Below, piece after piece: positions 33,298 to 41,662 of a DNA stretch of 64,000 nt. Numbering within the stretch: the stretch's first letter is position 1; every line of letters begins with the position of its first letter. This DNA is from WRMS01 sp038562165 (lineage in GTDB: Bacteria > Bacillota > Peptococcia > DRI-13 > UBA5745), in NCBI GenBank assembly GCA_038562165.1, contig JBCFAO010000001.1, forward strand, positions 1 through 64,000. The letters are read 5' to 3'. Position numbers and translations under genes: made by a program. The notes beneath the pieces are model-generated. The model saw only the letters and a list, made by a program, of their open reading frames with translations. It was not told the DNA's origin and made no database searches.

Positions 33298-35082
33298 TCA
33301 TGGAAAAGGCAGGCACTTAATAAATAGAGTCTGAAATCCCGGTATCATGTTCAGATCAAAATACCCTTTTTCTGCCGCAATATCCTCCATCTCCTGCCTG
33401 GCTTTTACGGAAAGAAGAGCGGCATAGGCGCCGTTTTTGGAGGAGTTGCCTGCATAATGGATCTTATCGGCAAGGGCCGCCGGCAGGATGCCGCAACCCA
33501 CCAGGCTTTCTACCGGCAAATGAGCTCCAAACTGGCCGGCAATAAACACCTTATCCAAATCCTCCACGGCTATTTTGCCTTGTTCAAGTAAAGCGGAAAA
33601 GCCGGCAAGAAGGGCCCCTTTTGCCAGTTGTACCTGGCGTATATCCGATTGCGTGATATAGATGCCTGTTGCCAGCTTAACGGCCTTTTTGCCGTTAACC
33701 TCCTCCAGCATCCATCGATATTGACTGCATTCTACCTCTTCCGGCTTGGCTATTCTGCCGTCCTGGAGAATAAGCTTTACCCGCAGCAATTCGCTGACCG
33801 CGCTTAAAACGCCGCTGCCGCATAATCCCCGAGGCTCACCGCCGCCAATGACATTTAGCCGCACACCTTCAGGCGTAATAGAAAGGCTCTCCAGGGCTCC
33901 CTCCGAGCCTCTCATCCCGCAACTGATGTTCATCCCTTCCAGAGCGGGTCCCGCCGCACAGGAACAAGTGAGTATACGGCCATGGCTGAAAAGGGCCATT
34001 TCCCCATTGGTGCCGATATCCATCAACAGGGCTTTGCCTGTTTCCTTTTTTAATTGACAGACATAAATACCGGCAACAACATCAGCTCCCACGTAGGAAT
34101 GAATGGAAGGCAAACAGTATACCATCGCTTTTGCGGAAGCCAGTAAGCCAATATCCCTTGCCGGGAGGGACTTCCCTTTGCAAAACACAGGAGTAAAGGG
34201 AGCTAAGCCCAGAGAGGCCGGACTGATATTCAGCAGCAGATGCAGCATAACATTATTGGCCGACACGGCAATATCATAGATCTCATGGGGCTGTATGCCG
34301 CTATCATAGCAAAGCCTTTCTATCAATGCGTTGATATTCCGGATAATGGTTTTGTGCAAAATCTCTAAACCGTTTTCATGCTCTGCCGTATAGGTGATGC
34401 GGGTGAGCACATCCAGGCCATATTCCTTTTGCCCATTCATCATCGATTGAAGGGCAAGTTCCTCTCCCGTATGCAAATCCACCAAAGCCGCCACCACCGT
34501 GGTGGTCCCTATATCCAGGGCAAGGCCAAAAGCCCCGGTACCGGCGGTACCGCCTTCAATATCCATCACCCTGCCGTCATAAATATGGGCCACATAGGCC
34601 TTGTTTGGCTCCGGGTTAAAGGCTTGGATAGCTAAAGGAGAAATGCTGTTTATCTCAGGCTCCGCAGCCAGCAGTATTTCTTCATAGGATCTTTTGTCCG
34701 CCGGCTGCAGAGAAGGCAAGGAAAAGCGGAGCCGCCCCACGGCCGGAGCTAATTCAAGGTTAACTTTCCTGCCTTCGGCAAGTATTCTGCATTTTTCTTC
34801 GGCCTTCTCCAGCCATACGGTCACATCTCCCTTGGGCTGCACAAGACAAGCCAACCGGATACCCGCCTTCAATTCTTCATCGGTAAGCATACGGGCTTCG
34901 CTGATTTCTGCTGCCGGCAATTGATCACCCTTTATTTTTATCCGGCATTTGCCGCAGGTGCCCCGGCCGCCGCAAGGGTATTCCTGCTTAAATCCAAGAG
35001 AATGCAGCAACTGGGATAAATTCATTCCCGGCTGATACTCATGGATTGCGCCTTCAGGAAACACCGTTATTTTTTCAACCAT
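33298..35082 (-). CDS. RACo-like reductive activator of corrinoid proteins ([2Fe-2S] + ASKHA)
   Basis: A 594-residue protein. Residues 1-90 form a plant-type [2Fe-2S] ferredoxin domain with cysteines in PCGGRGTCGKCRIKI and RLACLVQP. The large C-terminal part is the DUF4445/ASKHA-fold domain, with phosphate-binding loops LALDIGTTTVVAALVD and LLMDIGTNGEMALF. Proteins of this kind (RACo, and the activating enzymes of O-demethylase systems) reduce inactive Co(II) corrinoid proteins to Co(I) at the expense of ATP. It is the last gene of an operon with a corrinoid protein and three methyltransferases, which strongly supports this role. Confidence 0.88.
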   Translation of the reverse strand: MVEKITVFPEGAIHEYQPGMNLSQLLHSLGFKQEYPCGGRGTCGKCRIKIKGDQLPAAEISEARMLTDEELKAGIRLACLVQPKGDVTVWLEKAEEKCRILAEGRKVNLELAPAVGRLRFSLPSLQPADKRSYEEILLAAEPEINSISPLAIQAFNPEPNKAYVAHIYDGRVMDIEGGTAGTGAFGLALDIGTTTVVAALVDLHTGEELALQSMMNGQKEYGLDVLTRITYTAEHENGLEILHKTIIRNINALIERLCYDSGIQPHEIYDIAVSANNVMLHLLLNISPASLGLAPFTPVFCKGKSLPARDIGLLASAKAMVYCLPSIHSYVGADVVAGIYVCQLKKETGKALLMDIGTNGEMALFSHGRILTCSCAAGPALEGMNISCGMRGSEGALESLSITPEGVRLNVIGGGEPRGLCGSGVLSAVSELLRVKLILQDGRIAKPEEVECSQYRWMLEEVNGKKAVKLATGIYITQSDIRQVQLAKGALLAGFSALLEQGKIAVEDLDKVFIAGQFGAHLPVESLVGCGILPAALADKIHYAGNSSKNGAYAALLSVKARQEMEDIAAEKGYFDLNMIPGFQTLFIKCLPFP

Positions 35083-35085
35083 TTC

Positions 35086-36108
35086 CTATACTGCTCCTTG
35101 CACCTTTTTTTGGGCAGCTCTTAAATTTTCTATCGGCGTATTTATGCCTAAGCCACAAGCAGGGGCTACTATATTGGCCCCGGAGGATAAGCAATGCCCT
35201 ACGATTCCTTGTATCTTTTCGATGCCTGCAAATTCCAGGGCATAGGTGCTGATATTACCCATGATCACCTTTCCCGGCAATGCCGCCCTGGCTTCCCGCA
35301 AATTAACAAGGGCGTCAAAACTAATGGCCTTGCAATGCAGCTTCTGCAATTGCCCGTATACCTTATGCATTTTCCCGCATATATGCACAATCACCTGACA
35401 GTGGGGGCAGGACTCCTGCAAGGCATCAATTATACGATTCAGCGCCGGCACCACGTATTCACCGAATAGCTTTGGCCCCAGTATTTCGCCGGAGCCGCTG
35501 GGGTCCGATATGGCAATAATATCCGCCCCTTCTTCCATTTGGCAGAGGCCAAAGTTAATCAGCGACCGGCATATGAAATTCAGAAATTCCCGGGCCTCTT
35601 CTTTTTCCTTGCGCAGCTCCCGGTAAAAAATAACGGGATCAAGCAAAGAGCCGGCTAAACTAATGGGTCCCGTCAGGTTGCCGATAATCGGAATATCTTC
35701 AGCCCGGGAATGCAGCAAGCGAATTGCCTCAAGGGTAACCCTGGCACGGCCGGAGCCACAATCCAGCATTGGCAATACCCGCCAATCCTTTACCGTAGAA
35801 ATAGCATACCCCACCACATGGGGCTCACAAGTCAGCGAGCCCATATCTACTTTTGCGCCCATACCTTCCGCTTCCACGGTCATGCAAAAAGGCAGTCCAT
35901 AATTTTCAAAACAGCCTTCTTGCCAAGCCGCCATAGCCAATTTGGCCATAGCCTCCGGGTTTTGATGACCTTCCGGCCAATAGACGGCCGCCTTCTCCAT
36001 CATCTCCCGGGTCACAAGATTCATCATGCCGCCGGGACAGATGAAAGGCGGCCTGTCTACGGCCTGCTGCCTAAGGGTATGGATCAGCCGTTCTTTTTCC
36101 CTCAGCAT
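35086..36108 (-). CDS. Corrinoid-dependent methyltransferase, uroporphyrinogen-decarboxylase fold (MtaA/CmuA-like)
   Basis: A 340-residue protein of the UroD superfamily branch that moves methyl groups to or from corrinoid proteins. The zinc-binding motif is visible as IVHICGK (His and Cys) with a later cysteine in APACGLGINTPIENL. Methyltransferases of this fold include MtaA/MtbA and the substrate-demethylating enzymes of acetogens. GAGGTTGACGG precedes the ATG, and the start overlaps the previous gene by 38 bases. It is one of three UroD-type genes in the operon; which one meets the substrate and which the final acceptor is not clear. Confidence 0.85.
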   Translation of the reverse strand: MLREKERLIHTLRQQAVDRPPFICPGGMMNLVTREMMEKAAVYWPEGHQNPEAMAKLAMAAWQEGCFENYGLPFCMTVEAEGMGAKVDMGSLTCEPHVVGYAISTVKDWRVLPMLDCGSGRARVTLEAIRLLHSRAEDIPIIGNLTGPISLAGSLLDPVIFYRELRKEKEEAREFLNFICRSLINFGLCQMEEGADIIAISDPSGSGEILGPKLFGEYVVPALNRIIDALQESCPHCQVIVHICGKMHKVYGQLQKLHCKAISFDALVNLREARAALPGKVIMGNISTYALEFAGIEKIQGIVGHCLSSGANIVAPACGLGINTPIENLRAAQKKVQGAV

Positions 36109-36883
36109 CCGTCAACCTCACTTCTTTTACATTACCGATACAGCACGCCCTTATCCGGTTCCCCTCCCTTGCAGGCAGCCCTTCCTCTTTAAGGCCTGCG
36201 GCCAGCATAGGGCACAGGACAAGAGACTTATTTCTGTCGCAACATATGGTTAAAGCCTGCATTAAAAAGGCCCGTAAAAACCAGTCATTCAGCCAATGAC
36301 TGAAGCGGGGCCCCAAAATAGCCGGATTGCCTGCAGGATCCGCATAGGAAATAACATCGGCGCCGGCGTCGCAAATTTCTTTCAGGTAATCTGAGAGCAT
36401 CCCTTGAAACAGGGCAAAAACCCCCTGCATCAGTTCCCCATCTTTACGCCATTGCTTAAACAAGATCGTCAAGTCCATTAAACAACTTAAAATAGACAGG
36501 GGACCGCTGATTTCATAGGCTACTCTTATTCCCTGCCGTTTAAGAAGGCGGCAGGCCTCAAGCATGGCTTTGACCTGAGGCGCCGCGGCGATATCGGCTT
36601 CTTTCAGTTCCCTCAGATCAAAGAGCGTATATTTGCCCGGTCTTGGACCGGATTGCTCGTCCCAGGGTAAGATCTCCGCACCTAATGCTTTTGCTTCTGC
36701 CGTACTACCAAAAGGCAAAACAACAAAATTGCAGCCCTTGGCTTTGGCTGCAGCTTTTGCCAGCGCCGCTATCATTTCAGGATCTTTATCAAGTCTGTCC
36801 GGAACGCCGCCCAAAGCCACAATCCTGTCGTAGGTTAAAGAGGGCCCGCCGTTAAACCCGCAAGCTTGTTGTGCATTTTTCAT
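36071..36883 (-). CDS. Short UroD-fold protein lacking the HxC zinc motif
   Basis: A 270-residue member of the same superfamily, recognized by segments such as NFVVLPFGSTAEAKALGAEI, AYEISGPLSILSCLMD and ADVISYADPAGNPAILGP. It is about 70-90 residues shorter than its two neighbours. The HxCG segment is absent: the corresponding region reads SLVLCPMLAAGLKEEGLP and the C-terminus departs from the family. It may be a scaffold or partner of one of the full-length methyltransferases, or use another metal site. It lies between the corrinoid-protein gene and the last methyltransferase gene. Confidence 0.72.
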   Translation of the reverse strand: MKNAQQACGFNGGPSLTYDRIVALGGVPDRLDKDPEMIAALAKAAAKAKGCNFVVLPFGSTAEAKALGAEILPWDEQSGPRPGKYTLFDLRELKEADIAAAPQVKAMLEACRLLKRQGIRVAYEISGPLSILSCLMDLTILFKQWRKDGELMQGVFALFQGMLSDYLKEICDAGADVISYADPAGNPAILGPRFSHWLNDWFLRAFLMQALTICCDRNKSLVLCPMLAAGLKEEGLPAREGNRIRACCIGNVKEVRLTDAEGKRTADPYP

Positions 36884-36895
36884 GTCCACCTGACC

Positions 36896-37549
36896 TTATC
36901 GGGATATACCCGTTAGCTGATCCACCAGCCTCACCGCCTCCGTGGCGTTGACGGCATAGCCGTCGGCTCCGATTTTTTTGGCAAAGCCAAGAGAAATGGG
37001 ACCTCCGCCCACAACAACCTTTACTTTTTCGCGAATGCCTTCTTCTCCCAGGAGATCGATGACTTTTTTCATGTTATTCATGGAAGTGGACATAAGGGTG
37101 GCCATGGCTACGATTCCCGCCTCTTTTTCCTTGGTATATTTAACAAATTGTTCTACCGGCACATCCCGGCCAAGATCGATCACTTCATAGCCTGCAGACT
37201 CCAACATGATTTTCACAAGGTTTTTACCGATATCATGGGTATCACCCTGCACTACGCCGATGATAATTTTGCAGCCATTGCCGAAGCTATCTTGAGGCAG
37301 CATGGGCCGCAGCACCTCCAGACCGTTATACATGGCGCTGGAGCATATCAATAGCTCCGTAACGAAATATTCTTCTTTCTCGTACAGCTCCGCCGCTTTA
37401 TTCATCCCGTCAACCAAGCCCTTCAAAATACCTTCCAAGGGGTCGTAGCCACATTGAATATATTCTTCTGCTACAGCGGCAATCTCCTCGTCCTCCATTT
37501 CAAGTACACAGCGGGAAAGCTCGGACAGCAGCTTCTCCTTACTTGTCAT
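36896..37549 (-). CDS. Corrinoid (B12-binding) protein, MtbC/MttC-like
   Basis: A 217-residue protein with the two-part layout of methyltransferase corrinoid proteins. An N-terminal helical cap is followed, from about residue 90, by a Rossmann-like cobalamin domain with the signature GDTHDIGKNLV, whose histidine is the lower cobalt ligand. Later B12-contact segments are also present: TLMSTSMNNM and VVVGGGPIS. It carries the methyl group between the substrate methyltransferase and an acceptor. GGGGGG lies six bases before the ATG at 37549. Central gene of the methyltransferase operon. Confidence 0.92.
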   Translation of the reverse strand: MTSKEKLLSELSRCVLEMEDEEIAAVAEEYIQCGYDPLEGILKGLVDGMNKAAELYEKEEYFVTELLICSSAMYNGLEVLRPMLPQDSFGNGCKIIIGVVQGDTHDIGKNLVKIMLESAGYEVIDLGRDVPVEQFVKYTKEKEAGIVAMATLMSTSMNNMKKVIDLLGEEGIREKVKVVVGGGPISLGFAKKIGADGYAVNATEAVRLVDQLTGISR

Positions 37550-37560
37550 GTCCATCCCCC

Positions 37561-38649
37561 CTAGCTCTTTTGTCTTTTACATTCGGCAAGCATTGTCTCG
37601 ACTTTGCTTATATTTACCGGATAGCCTACTTCCCGTACGGTATCCATCATTTCCTGAATATTTTCTAGAGGGGTATCTACGGGCAGGCTGCAGCCGGACA
37701 TCACCACATAGCCTTTGGGGCTGTTATAGCCCTCCTGGATACATTCCAAGGTACGCAAACGCACATCCAAAGGCGTGCCGGAATACATAATTCCGCCTGG
37801 ATCCACATTGCCGAGAATTTTTGTTTGATGACCAATTGTTTTTTTACATTCGAGGATGCTGGCCACATTGTCGATGCTCAGCCCCGCGAGCCCCAACGCC
37901 CCCAAATCCGGCCAGATTTTTTCCGTTTGTCCGCAAATATGGACGATTACGCCCTTCCCTCTGAGTTTAATAAAATCCACTAATTCTTGAAGATAGGGCA
38001 AAGAAAATTCGCGGAACACCTTAGGGCTGACCACCGTACAGGAAGATAAGGGCTCCGAAATAGCCGGCGTCAAGCCGATCTCCATTGCCGCCGCCGTATA
38101 GGCCTTTATTGTTTCCAAGGATATTTGGCATAGTTTATGTACGGCATCCGGATCCTTGCGCAGGCAGGTAAGAGTTTTTTCTACTCCCAAAAGGAAAAAG
38201 GCATTGCTGAAAGGCCCCACAACCCCGAAAGAACAACCGATTTCATCGCCCATCTCGTCAATAAGATATTTCATTGCTTCCAATTGTACCGGCAGCCGGC
38301 CGTCTTTATAGGGATCGGCGGCTTTGAGCCTGCCGATCTCCCGCACGTCCGCAATAGCCGGCTGGCCCAAATCCGCCGTGTTGTCTTCCGGCTTGATCAC
38401 CTTTGCCCCCATGGCCTCGGCCCAGGGAAAAAGATCGGTAAAAATACGGATACTGTCATAGCCAAACCTGCGGTAAGAAGCAATCTGGGCCTTTGCCAGC
38501 ACTTTTGGATCTGTATTGAATTGAGAAATTTTACAGCCATATACCCGGGCCACGCCGTTAGCAACATTTGGATTGCATGGCAAACGGTCTGCCGCCTCAC
38601 CCCGGGCAATGGCTGCCGCCCTTTGAGCCGGCCTCATCGTATCCAACAT
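37561..38649 (-). CDS. Corrinoid-dependent methyltransferase, UroD fold
   Basis: A 362-residue UroD-superfamily methyltransferase. The zinc motif is IVHICGQ, with a later cysteine in VMSGCSLPVDTPLENI. The N-terminal region starts with a segment typical of the family (MRPAQRAAAIARGEAADRLP). The frame stays open to 38739; the ATG at 38649 has GGGGGG five bases upstream. It follows the ABC importer genes and directly precedes the corrinoid-protein gene, the usual place of a substrate-specific methyltransferase, so it is my first candidate for the enzyme that demethylates the imported compound. Confidence 0.85.
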   Translation of the reverse strand: MLDTMRPAQRAAAIARGEAADRLPCNPNVANGVARVYGCKISQFNTDPKVLAKAQIASYRRFGYDSIRIFTDLFPWAEAMGAKVIKPEDNTADLGQPAIADVREIGRLKAADPYKDGRLPVQLEAMKYLIDEMGDEIGCSFGVVGPFSNAFFLLGVEKTLTCLRKDPDAVHKLCQISLETIKAYTAAAMEIGLTPAISEPLSSCTVVSPKVFREFSLPYLQELVDFIKLRGKGVIVHICGQTEKIWPDLGALGLAGLSIDNVASILECKKTIGHQTKILGNVDPGGIMYSGTPLDVRLRTLECIQEGYNSPKGYVVMSGCSLPVDTPLENIQEMMDTVREVGYPVNISKVETMLAECKRQKS

Positions 38650-38674
38650 CCTAGCCCCCCTATCGATTTGCCGA

Positions 38675-39439
38675 TTAATTATTGATGGTCCAATGAAGAA
38701 TTCTGGCCTTAATAAGGTCAAACAAATAGAGAATAACAACCAAAACCAATGCCATAAACAAAAAGCCTACGGCTACCAAATCAAAACGCCCAAAATCAGA
38801 GTAGTATTGAATAAAGTAGCCCATACCGGAAGTGGCGCCAAACATCTCAGCCACCGCCAGCAGCATAAAGGCCAGCTTAAGAGCAATGGTGCAGCCGGTA
38901 AGTATTGCCGGCGAAGCCGCCGGCAATACAATGCGAAAAAGACGTTCTACTCTCGGTATTTCCAAGGTCGCCGCATTTTCCAGATATCGCTTGTCAATGG
39001 TCATCACTGCCGTAATGGTTGTGCCAAGGATGATCCAGAAGCAGCCCAAAAAAATAATAAAAATAGAAGCTATGCGAAAGGACGGGAAAATATTGATAGC
39101 ATATGGAGTAAGTAAAGTAACGGGAACCGCGCTAAAAGCGTTAATGTAGGGCGTTAAATTTTTACGCACTATATTTTTTGAGCCGATAAATGCTCCGACA
39201 GCTATCCCGCCAATAAGGGCCAGTAAATAAGCGATAACCAAAAGGGATAATGAGCTTTGCAGCCCCTTGATTAATTGGGGCCAATATTGTTTAAACAAAG
39301 GCGGAATAGTGGTAATACTATGGAAAAGAAAGGGATTCAGCACATGGAGAACGTCGGTCAATATTATATAGCCTGCCAATATGCCGGCAAAAATGAGGAT
39401 AATCCCCATTCTGTCTTTGATCAATTTCTTTATGTTCAT
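38675..39439 (-). CDS. ABC transporter permease, NitT/TauT family
   Basis: A 254-residue permease with six hydrophobic segments and the family EAA-loop (RYLENAATLEIPRVERLFRI, then VLPAASPAILTG). AAGGAG stands nine bases before the ATG. It works with the binding protein and ATPase encoded just upstream and forms one transcription unit with the methyltransferase genes, which implies that the imported solute is the methyl donor. Confidence 0.88.
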   Translation of the reverse strand: MNIKKLIKDRMGIILIFAGILAGYIILTDVLHVLNPFLFHSITTIPPLFKQYWPQLIKGLQSSLSLLVIAYLLALIGGIAVGAFIGSKNIVRKNLTPYINAFSAVPVTLLTPYAINIFPSFRIASIFIIFLGCFWIILGTTITAVMTIDKRYLENAATLEIPRVERLFRIVLPAASPAILTGCTIALKLAFMLLAVAEMFGATSGMGYFIQYYSDFGRFDLVAVGFLFMALVLVVILYLFDLIKARILHWTINN

Positions 39440-39492
39440 TGACAGTAGCTCCTTTTTACAGCCTTGCGGCGCCTGGCCATCCTAAACTGTGG

Positions 39493-40635
39493 TTAATTAT
39501 TCCCTTGAAACTCAACTGCTTTATCTTTAAAAAACTGGCTGTCGGGGTAATCTTCTATAAGTGAATCCAAGGCCCGTTTATAAATCTCAAAGTTCATATG
39601 GTCATTTAAATCAATATTCCCTACAGACAAATAACCAAAGTTAGCCATTTTGTTCCACATGGCTTCTACGCTCTTCGTATAAGGATCGGTATCATATTTT
39701 ATATGAGGGCTGAGAATAAAGCTATCGGCGGTTTCCTTTTGTAAATCCAAATTTTCCACCACCAGGTCGGAAACCTCTTCCATATTGTTCTGCATATATT
39801 CTTCAGCCCGCAGATAAGAGCGCAATAACCGATACAAGGCCTCTTCATTATTGCTCAGATAGGTATTGGTGGAAAGCATGCGGCAGCAGGAATGGTTGGG
39901 CCACAGCTCGTCAGGCCACATTTTTACCTCCAGTCCCAATTCCCTGGCCTGGATTTGGTAGCCGGTAGCCGTTGCGCCAAAGTCAACCTCACCTTTACTA
40001 ATTGCTTGAAGCACATCGGTATTCTTTTTATATTCGATGAACTCCACCATGTCCGGGTCCCCTTCTTTGCCAATGACTGTAGTGCCGCCATAGGTGAAGG
40101 AATACCCCGCATCATTCAAAATACCTTTCAGGACAATATCCGGCGTGCCGCCTCTGGTAATACCGATCCTCTTGCCCCGAAAGCTATCCAGATCCGCGTA
40201 TTCCATATCGGGTTTACCGTAAACCGGCGTCTCACCAATGACCATATAACCGGCAAACATATTAAAATCCTGGCCATTGGCAATCTGGGTCAAGGGGCCG
40301 CCGGTACCGTAAGTAGATAATACATCTACTTGTTCTGCCGTAAGGGCCGAAGCCGCGTCGGAAAGGTTGCTCAGCCATACCATCTCTACTTCAATGCCCT
40401 CTTCGTCGTTAAATCCATGCTTGTCGGCAATAAACTGGAACACCTGGCCGGATGTAGGCTGAGCTCCTACGCGAATTTTGATTTCCGCTGTGCCGCTATC
40501 CGAGGCCGGCGTACCGCCTGCCGGTGATGAAGCATCGGCGGATTTGGCAGCCGGAGCACTGCCGCCGCAAGCCGTCAGCATTAACAACATAATAAGAGCA
40601 AGTGCAAACAGACCTATTATTTTAAATTTCCTCAT
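39493..40635 (-). CDS. ABC importer substrate-binding lipoprotein, NitT/TauT family
   Basis: A 380-residue lipoprotein: lipobox LMLTACGGS, Ser/Ala/Pro-rich linker, then an NMT1/SsuA-like binding fold (segment FRGKRIGITRGGTPDIVLKG). AGGAGGAG precedes the ATG. It is only distantly similar to the binding protein encoded at 30056, so the two importers probably take different ligands. Its place in the methyltransferase operon suggests the ligand is a methylated substrate such as a methoxyaromatic or a methylated sulfur or nitrogen compound. Confidence 0.86.
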   Translation of the reverse strand: MRKFKIIGLFALALIMLLMLTACGGSAPAAKSADASSPAGGTPASDSGTAEIKIRVGAQPTSGQVFQFIADKHGFNDEEGIEVEMVWLSNLSDAASALTAEQVDVLSTYGTGGPLTQIANGQDFNMFAGYMVIGETPVYGKPDMEYADLDSFRGKRIGITRGGTPDIVLKGILNDAGYSFTYGGTTVIGKEGDPDMVEFIEYKKNTDVLQAISKGEVDFGATATGYQIQARELGLEVKMWPDELWPNHSCCRMLSTNTYLSNNEEALYRLLRSYLRAEEYMQNNMEEVSDLVVENLDLQKETADSFILSPHIKYDTDPYTKSVEAMWNKMANFGYLSVGNIDLNDHMNFEIYKRALDSLIEDYPDSQFFKDKAVEFQGNN

Positions 40636-40667
40636 TATTTTCTCCTCCTGTTATCTGAAAGTTTTCG

Positions 40668-41492
40668 TTAGGGATGGATGATTACCCGGTCACTATCCGG
40701 AGCCTCCCGTTCAGCCCGCTCTTCGGCATCTTGATGAATTAATTTGATCAGGTGGTTGCGCAAGGCTATAATTTGGGGTTCACTGTGCATGTTTTTACGG
40801 GTTGGATGTATTTCCCCTTCAAAAGAATGGGCGTACATAATGTAGGCCGGAGATTGGCTGAAAACTGCAATATGGGTTGCCAGCAGCAAGGCTTCATCCA
40901 CCTCATGGGTTACAAAAAAGATGGTTTTTCTTTGATCACCGTCTTGCTGCCATAGGCGCAGCACCAAATCCTGCAGCTTGGCTTTGGTTACCGCATCAAG
41001 AGAACCAAAGGGCTCGTCCATCAGCAATATGGGAGGATCAATGGCGAAGGCCCGAGCAATACCGCATCGTTGCTTTTGACCGCCGGACAGCTCTCCCGGC
41101 AATTTATTGAACAACGATTCGTCCATATCCACATTACGCATCCAATGCAATGCCCGTTCCTTTTGCTCCTGCTTCTTCATTTCAGGGAAACGCCTTTCTA
41201 AGGCTATCGTAATATTTTCTCCTGCCGTCATCCAAGGAAAAAGTCCATAATCCTGGAACACTACGCCCCGCTGCAACCCTGCTCCTTTTATTGGCCGGCC
41301 GTCAACAAGCATTTTACCGCCATTTGGCTTTTCCAACCCGGCCAATAACCGCAATAATGTACTTTTGCCACAGCCCGACTGGCCTAAAAGGCAAACGAAG
41401 TCTCCTGCTTTAACGTTCATATTAATGTCGCCTAAAACCACATCGTTCTCAGTATAGGAAAAGCTTAAATTCTTGATTGACACATCGAGCAT
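40668..41492 (-). CDS. ABC transporter ATP-binding protein, NitT/TauT family
   Basis: A 274-residue ATPase: Walker A GQSGCGKSTLLR, Q-loop VFQDYGLFPWMTA, signature LSGGQKQRCGIAR, Walker B ILLMDEPFGSLD, switch histidine in FVTHEVDEALL. The ATG at 41492 lies 14 bases from a G-run that may be its ribosome binding site; the frame continues upstream to 41600 without a better start. It is the first gene of the eight-gene importer/methyltransferase operon. Confidence 0.88.
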   Translation of the reverse strand: MLDVSIKNLSFSYTENDVVLGDINMNVKAGDFVCLLGQSGCGKSTLLRLLAGLEKPNGGKMLVDGRPIKGAGLQRGVVFQDYGLFPWMTAGENITIALERRFPEMKKQEQKERALHWMRNVDMDESLFNKLPGELSGGQKQRCGIARAFAIDPPILLMDEPFGSLDAVTKAKLQDLVLRLWQQDGDQRKTIFFVTHEVDEALLLATHIAVFSQSPAYIMYAHSFEGEIHPTRKNMHSEPQIIALRNHLIKLIHQDAEERAEREAPDSDRVIIHP

Positions 41493-41541
41493 GATATCAA
41501 TCCGTTCCCCCCTTATAACGAAATTAATAACCAAACAGCGA

Positions 41542-41575
41542 AAAGCGTTATGCAAATGCCGCATAACGCTTTTAC
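41542..41575 (-). terminator. Hairpin between chemoreceptor and methyltransferase operon
   Basis: AAAAGCGTTATGC and its complement form a 12-13-bp stem with a seven-base loop and T-runs on both sides. It can end the chemoreceptor transcript. It also lies just downstream of a possible promoter, so it could act as an attenuator in the leader of the downstream operon. Confidence 0.7.
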
Positions 41576-41662
41576 TATATAACAAACATAATATTGTCAC
41601 AAATATTATTTATTGATAATACGGATTCTTCTATCAGAATTTTTGATAAGCATGGTTTTGCA

